Below are positions 12,999 through 16,213 of a stretch of 16,213 bases of DNA, piece by piece (position 1 is the first letter of the stretch; each line of letters opens with the position of its first letter). This DNA is from Deltaproteobacteria bacterium (GTDB lineage Bacteria > Myxococcota_A > Polyangia > JAAYKL01). The notes beneath the pieces are model-generated. The model saw nothing but the letters and a program-made list of their open reading frames with translations. It was not told where the DNA came from and ran no database searches. A program made the position numbers and the translations under genes. Location of the stretch: NCBI GenBank assembly GCA_011389755.1, contig JAABTR010000152.1:1-16213 (forward strand), read 5' to 3'.

Positions 12999-14847
12999 CG
13001 ACCGAATCATCGGCATCGACCTCGGGACAACCTACTCGTGCGTGGCTGTGACGGACGGCAACGATGTCATCGTGATTCCCAACGCAGAGGGCAGTCGGAC
13101 GACCCCCTCCATCGTCGCGTTCACCGACTCTGGCGAACGCCTGGTCGGTCAGGTCGCCAAGCGCCAAGCCATCTCGAACCCCGAGAATACGGTCTTCGCC
13201 GTGAAGAGGCTCATGGGTCGCAAGCTCGACTCTCCAGAGGCAAAACGGCAGGTCGAGATGAGCCCCTACGAAATCGCGGGCAGTCAAAACGGGGATGCCT
13301 GGGTGAACTTGAAGGGCCGCCTCATAAGCCCTCCAGAGATCTCAGCGATGATCTTGTCCGAGATGCGCTCTATCGCCGAGAGCTACCTGGGGACCCCGGT
13401 CAGCAAGGCGGTCATCACGGTGCCGGCCTATTTCAACGACGCCCAGCGGCAGGCGACCAAGGACGCGGGGCGCATCGCCGGCCTGAACGTCGAGCGGATC
13501 ATCAACGAGCCCACAGCGGCGGCTCTGGCCTACGGCACCGCCGGAGGAGCCGAGACCAACCAGCGGGTCGTGGTCTACGACCTCGGGGGCGGGACCTTCG
13601 ACGTGACCGTGCTCGAGATCAGCGACGGCGTCTTCGCCGTGAAGTCGACGGCCGGCGACACCTTTTTGGGCGGGGAGGACTTTGACCAGGTGCTCATCGA
13701 GCACTTCACCGACAACTTCCGGCAGTCCACGGGGATCGACCTGCGCGGCGACAAGATGGCCCTCCAGCGCCTCAAGGAGGCCGCCGAGAAGGCCAAGCAC
13801 GAGCTCTCGTCCTCGCTGGAGACCGAAGTCAATCTCCCGTTCATCGCCGCGGACGCCTCGGGCCCCAAACACCTCATCGCGACCCTCACCCGAGACGAGC
13901 TGGAACAAAGGGTTGAAGATCTGGTGCGCAGGAGCTTCGTCTCCTGCGAGCAGGCCCTCTCCGATTCCGGGATCTCTCGAGACCAGGTGGACGCCATCCT
14001 CTTGGTCGGAGGGATGACCCGCATGCCTCTCGTGCAGACGCTCGTGGAGGACTACTTCGGCAAAAAGCCCCTGCGGGGCGTCAATCCGGACGAGGTGGTC
14101 GCCGTGGGCGCGGCCATCCAGGGGAGCGTGCTCACCGGCCAGACCGACGAGGTGCTGCTTCTGGACGTGACCCCGCTGAGCCTGGGGGTCGAGACCGGAG
14201 GCGGGGTCTTCACCCGCCTCATAGAACGAAACACGACGGTCCCGACTCGCAAAAAGAAGGTCTTTACCACCAGCGTGGACAATCAGAGCTTCGTCCCCAT
14301 CCACGTCCTCCAAGGTGAGAGGCCCATGGCCAAGGACAACACCACCTTGGCCCGGTTCGAGCTGGCCGGATTGCCTCCGGCGCCGCGGGGCGTCCCGAAG
14401 ATCGAGGTGTCGTTCGACATCGACGTCGACGGCATCGTCTCGGTCACGGCCAAGGACATGGGCACCGGCAAAGAGACCGCGATTCAGGTCACAGCCGGCT
14501 CCGGGCTCAGCGAGCACGACATCGAACGCATCGTCGCCGAGGCCGAGTCCCAAAAGACCGACGACGAGCGACGAAGAGCGATCGCGGAGCTCAAGGTCGA
14601 GGCCGAGTCGCTCATCTACACCTCGGAGCGGGCCGTGGAGAGCTACGGCGACGTCATCGACGAGGAGGACCAAAAGCTCGTGATCGCGGACATCGAAGCC
14701 CTCAAGCTCGCGATGGAGACCGAAGACCTCGAACAGATCGCACAGTGCAAAAACCAACTCGAAACCTCGGCGTTCCGCATCGCCGAGGCCATGTATGCCG
14801 GCGTCGAAGGAAACGAATCGACCGACAACGGCGCCGACAGTGAATAG
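12991..14847 (+). CDS. dnaK: DnaK (Hsp70) chaperone
   Basis: A 618-residue Hsp70, an ATP-driven chaperone for unfolded cytoplasmic proteins that works with DnaJ and GrpE from the same operon. The three Hsp70 signatures are intact: IDLGTTYSC near residue 9, VYDLGGGTFDVTVLEI near 192 and LLVGGMTRMPLVQ near 335. The interdomain linker EVLLLDVTPLSLG (about 385-397) and the substrate-binding sandwich with VPTRKKK and VLQGERPMAKDN follow. The lid helices end in NESTDNGADSE instead of the EEVKDKK-type tail of E. coli DnaK, and the protein is about 20 residues shorter. Start: ATG at 12991 (MSDDRIIGIDLG) with GAGGAA just upstream, preferred to an ATG at 12946 that would overlap grpE by 53 bases. This gene order, grpE-dnaK-dnaJ, is common in bacteria. 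Confidence 0.97.
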   Translation: MSDDRIIGIDLGTTYSCVAVTDGNDVIVIPNAEGSRTTPSIVAFTDSGERLVGQVAKRQAISNPENTVFAVKRLMGRKLDSPEAKRQVEMSPYEIAGSQNGDAWVNLKGRLISPPEISAMILSEMRSIAESYLGTPVSKAVITVPAYFNDAQRQATKDAGRIAGLNVERIINEPTAAALAYGTAGGAETNQRVVVYDLGGGTFDVTVLEISDGVFAVKSTAGDTFLGGEDFDQVLIEHFTDNFRQSTGIDLRGDKMALQRLKEAAEKAKHELSSSLETEVNLPFIAADASGPKHLIATLTRDELEQRVEDLVRRSFVSCEQALSDSGISRDQVDAILLVGGMTRMPLVQTLVEDYFGKKPLRGVNPDEVVAVGAAIQGSVLTGQTDEVLLLDVTPLSLGVETGGGVFTRLIERNTTVPTRKKKVFTTSVDNQSFVPIHVLQGERPMAKDNTTLARFELAGLPPAPRGVPKIEVSFDIDVDGIVSVTAKDMGTGKETAIQVTAGSGLSEHDIERIVAEAESQKTDDERRRAIAELKVEAESLIYTSERAVESYGDVIDEEDQKLVIADIEALKLAMETEDLEQIAQCKNQLETSAFRIAEAMYAGVEGNESTDNGADSE

Positions 14848-14862
14848 GAACGGCCCCCCAAT

Positions 14863-15984
14863 ATGACAGCCAAACGCGACTACTACGAAGTCCTCGGAGT
14901 CTCGCGCTCCGCGACGCAGGATGCGCTCAAGAAGTCCTACCGTCGGCTCGCGATGAAGTACCACCCCGACAAAAACAGCGACGACGAAGACGCGACGGAG
15001 ATGTTCAAGGAGCTGACCGAGGCGTTTCAGATACTCTCGGATCCCAATAAACGCGCCCGGTACGATCGCTTCGGTCACGCGGCGCCCGACGATTTCGGCA
15101 TGGGAGCCGCGGGGGTCGATATCTCCTCGATGACCGATTTCTTCGAGTCGATCTTCGGCTCGGTTTTTGGCGGCGGCGCGCCTCGGCGCAGACGCCGGCG
15201 CGGCAGACCCGGGCGCGATCTTCAGTACGATCTGGAGCTGGAGCTCGAAGACGCGGTCTCGGGTGTCCAAGTCGATATCACCGTCCCACGGCCGGTGCGC
15301 TGCAAGACCTGCGAAGGCTCGGGTGCCGCCCCCGGAAGCGGCCCGACGCGGTGCTCTCAATGCGACGGGGTCGGCTCGGTGCGACTGCAACAGGGTATCT
15401 TCGCCGTGAGCACCACCTGCCCTGTGTGTCACGGCAGCGGCGAGACCATCCACGACAAGTGCTCCGAATGCGCGGGCCAGGGCCTGACCGTCCAGGAAGA
15501 GGAGTTCAGCGTCTCCATCCCGGCCGGCATTGAGGACGGCGCGGTCAAGATCATCCCCGGAGGCGGCGAGCACGGCCGCGGCGGCGCCCCCGACGGGGAC
15601 CTCCACGTCATGGTTCGGGTGAAGCGCCACGAGACCTTCTTGAGGCGGGGTCAGGAGCTGCACTGCGTCGTGAGCATCAGCTACCCACAGGCGGTCCTCG
15701 GCGCGGAGATAGAGGTCCCCACGATCAAAAGCTCGGCGATCATGAAGGTGAAGCCAGGCACGGAGAACGGACAGACCTACAGGCTCAAGGGCAAGGGCGT
15801 GCCCTCCTTGCGGGGCAGCTACGTGGGAGACCAGCTCATCCACATCGAGGTGGAGGTGCCCAAAAAGCTCACCGAACGCCAAAGAGAGCTGGTCGAGGAG
15901 CTCGGCCGTGAGCTCGGCGGCGCCACGAGCCCACAGGCCAGGTCCCACTCCTTCATCGAGCGCCTCAAAGACTTCTTCGATTAG
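14863..15984 (+). CDS. dnaJ: DnaJ (Hsp40) co-chaperone
   Basis: A 373-residue class I (type A) DnaJ that delivers substrates to DnaK and triggers its ATPase. Residues 1-70 are the J domain with HPD at 34-36. A short Gly/Phe-type region (about 75-105) ends in an Arg run (108-115). The zinc domain has all four CxxCxGxG motifs: CKTCEGSG (147), CSQCDGVG (164), CPVCHGSG (186) and CSECAGQG (200), interrupted by the usual LQQGIFAVSTTC stretch. The C-terminal substrate-binding domain is complete. It begins 15 bases after dnaK; AGGAA upstream is somewhat distant, so coupling to dnaK translation may help. No clear terminator follows, and a convergent gene ends 18 bases beyond. Confidence 0.97.
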   Translation: MTAKRDYYEVLGVSRSATQDALKKSYRRLAMKYHPDKNSDDEDATEMFKELTEAFQILSDPNKRARYDRFGHAAPDDFGMGAAGVDISSMTDFFESIFGSVFGGGAPRRRRRRGRPGRDLQYDLELELEDAVSGVQVDITVPRPVRCKTCEGSGAAPGSGPTRCSQCDGVGSVRLQQGIFAVSTTCPVCHGSGETIHDKCSECAGQGLTVQEEEFSVSIPAGIEDGAVKIIPGGGEHGRGGAPDGDLHVMVRVKRHETFLRRGQELHCVVSISYPQAVLGAEIEVPTIKSSAIMKVKPGTENGQTYRLKGKGVPSLRGSYVGDQLIHIEVEVPKKLTERQRELVEELGRELGGATSPQARSHSFIERLKDFFD

Positions 15985-16002
15985 GGGCCCCGCTTAAAAA
16001 CC

Positions 16003-16213
16003 TCAGCGCAAAAAGAGCAGATCATCATAGCGGGGCAGGGGCCAGTGCGCCGACCCGACCAGGTCCTCGAGCTGATCGACTATCTCCCGGGCCTCGCCCA
16101 TGGCCGGGCGCACCTTTTCGGCACACATTCCCGCCAGGGTCACGAGGTTGCCTTCGCGCTCGACGGTCTCCTCGAGCGCTTTTAGTTGGTCGAGCGCAGC
16201 GACGAGAGCGTCG
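16003..16213 (-). CDS. glnN: Type III glutamine synthetase, C-terminal end (partial)
   Basis: An open minus-strand frame enters from the right edge and stops with TGA at 16005-16003, giving the last 69 residues of a protein. The segment is helical and charged (DALVAALDQLKALEETVERE), then VRPAMGEAREIVDQLEDLV, and ends in HWPLPRYDDLLFLR. This ending (...VR.AMD.LE..VD...WP.P.Y.DLLF) is the characteristic C-terminus of the large dodecameric type III glutamine synthetases (about 700 residues), which make glutamine from glutamate and ammonia. The catalytic part is outside the window. The gene converges on dnaJ with an 18-base gap. The reading frame is clear; the family call rests on the C-terminal motif only. 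Confidence 0.75.
   Translation of the reverse strand, partial: DALVAALDQLKALEETVEREGNLVTLAGMCAEKVRPAMGEAREIVDQLEDLVGSAHWPLPRYDDLLFLR

Noticed and set aside
13342..15948. An 868-codon open frame on the minus strand, antisense to dnaK and dnaJ
   Set aside because: It spans two clearly coding genes and follows from GC-rich third positions; its translation is low-complexity (rich in Leu, Gly, Arg, Asp, His) with no domain.
15985..16036. Hairpin between GCCCCGC (15988) and GCGGGGC (16030) after dnaJ as a terminator
   Set aside because: The loop is about 35 bases, the right arm lies inside the convergent gene, and no T-tract follows on either strand.

Overview
The window is about 16 kb of uniformly GC-rich bacterial DNA packed with genes on both strands. 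The gene types point to a Deltaproteobacteria-like lineage, most likely Myxococcota or a relative. The clues are a Pkn-type Ser/Thr kinase carrying a zinc ribbon and a receiver domain, a PilZ protein, an acidic outer-membrane barrel protein and the end of a type III glutamine synthetase. This placement is inferred from gene content only; there is no rRNA. I saw no tRNA, insertion sequence, phage gene or CRISPR array.

Layout. (1) 42-551 (-) is a small GIDE-like protein, divergent from obg (737-1804, +). (2) Obg converges on a minus-strand run that, in its own direction, reads PilZ protein (5851-5384), outer-membrane protein (5346-4174), metallo-beta-lactamase-fold hydrolase (4150-3509) and zinc ribbon-kinase-receiver protein (3387-1801). 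The obg and kinase stop codons share the palindrome CTAG. (3) Divergent from PilZ is the most unusual part, three plus-strand genes joined by 4-base start/stop overlaps: a cobalamin-binding radical SAM enzyme (6020-7345) and two large proteins (7342-9810 and 9807-12119). Each large protein is an intact ketosynthase fused to a second ketosynthase-like half without the catalytic residues, like a chain length factor. (4) grpE-dnaK-dnaJ (12336-15984) follows after a 216-base gap. (5) The right edge holds the C-terminal end of a type III glutamine synthetase on the minus strand.

How they work together. GrpE, DnaK and DnaJ form one Hsp70 chaperone machine and Obg is a ribosome/stress GTPase; both are housekeeping. 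The minus-strand run combines a probable c-di-GMP receptor, an envelope protein, a thiolester hydrolase-like enzyme and a signalling kinase, but a shared purpose is only suggested by adjacency. The radical SAM/ketosynthase block looks like the core of a type II polyketide or modified fatty-acid pathway. It has two condensing units and one radical enzyme, with no carrier protein, ketoreductase, dehydratase or acyltransferase visible in this window, so these would have to come from elsewhere in the genome. It is the best candidate here for an undescribed system.
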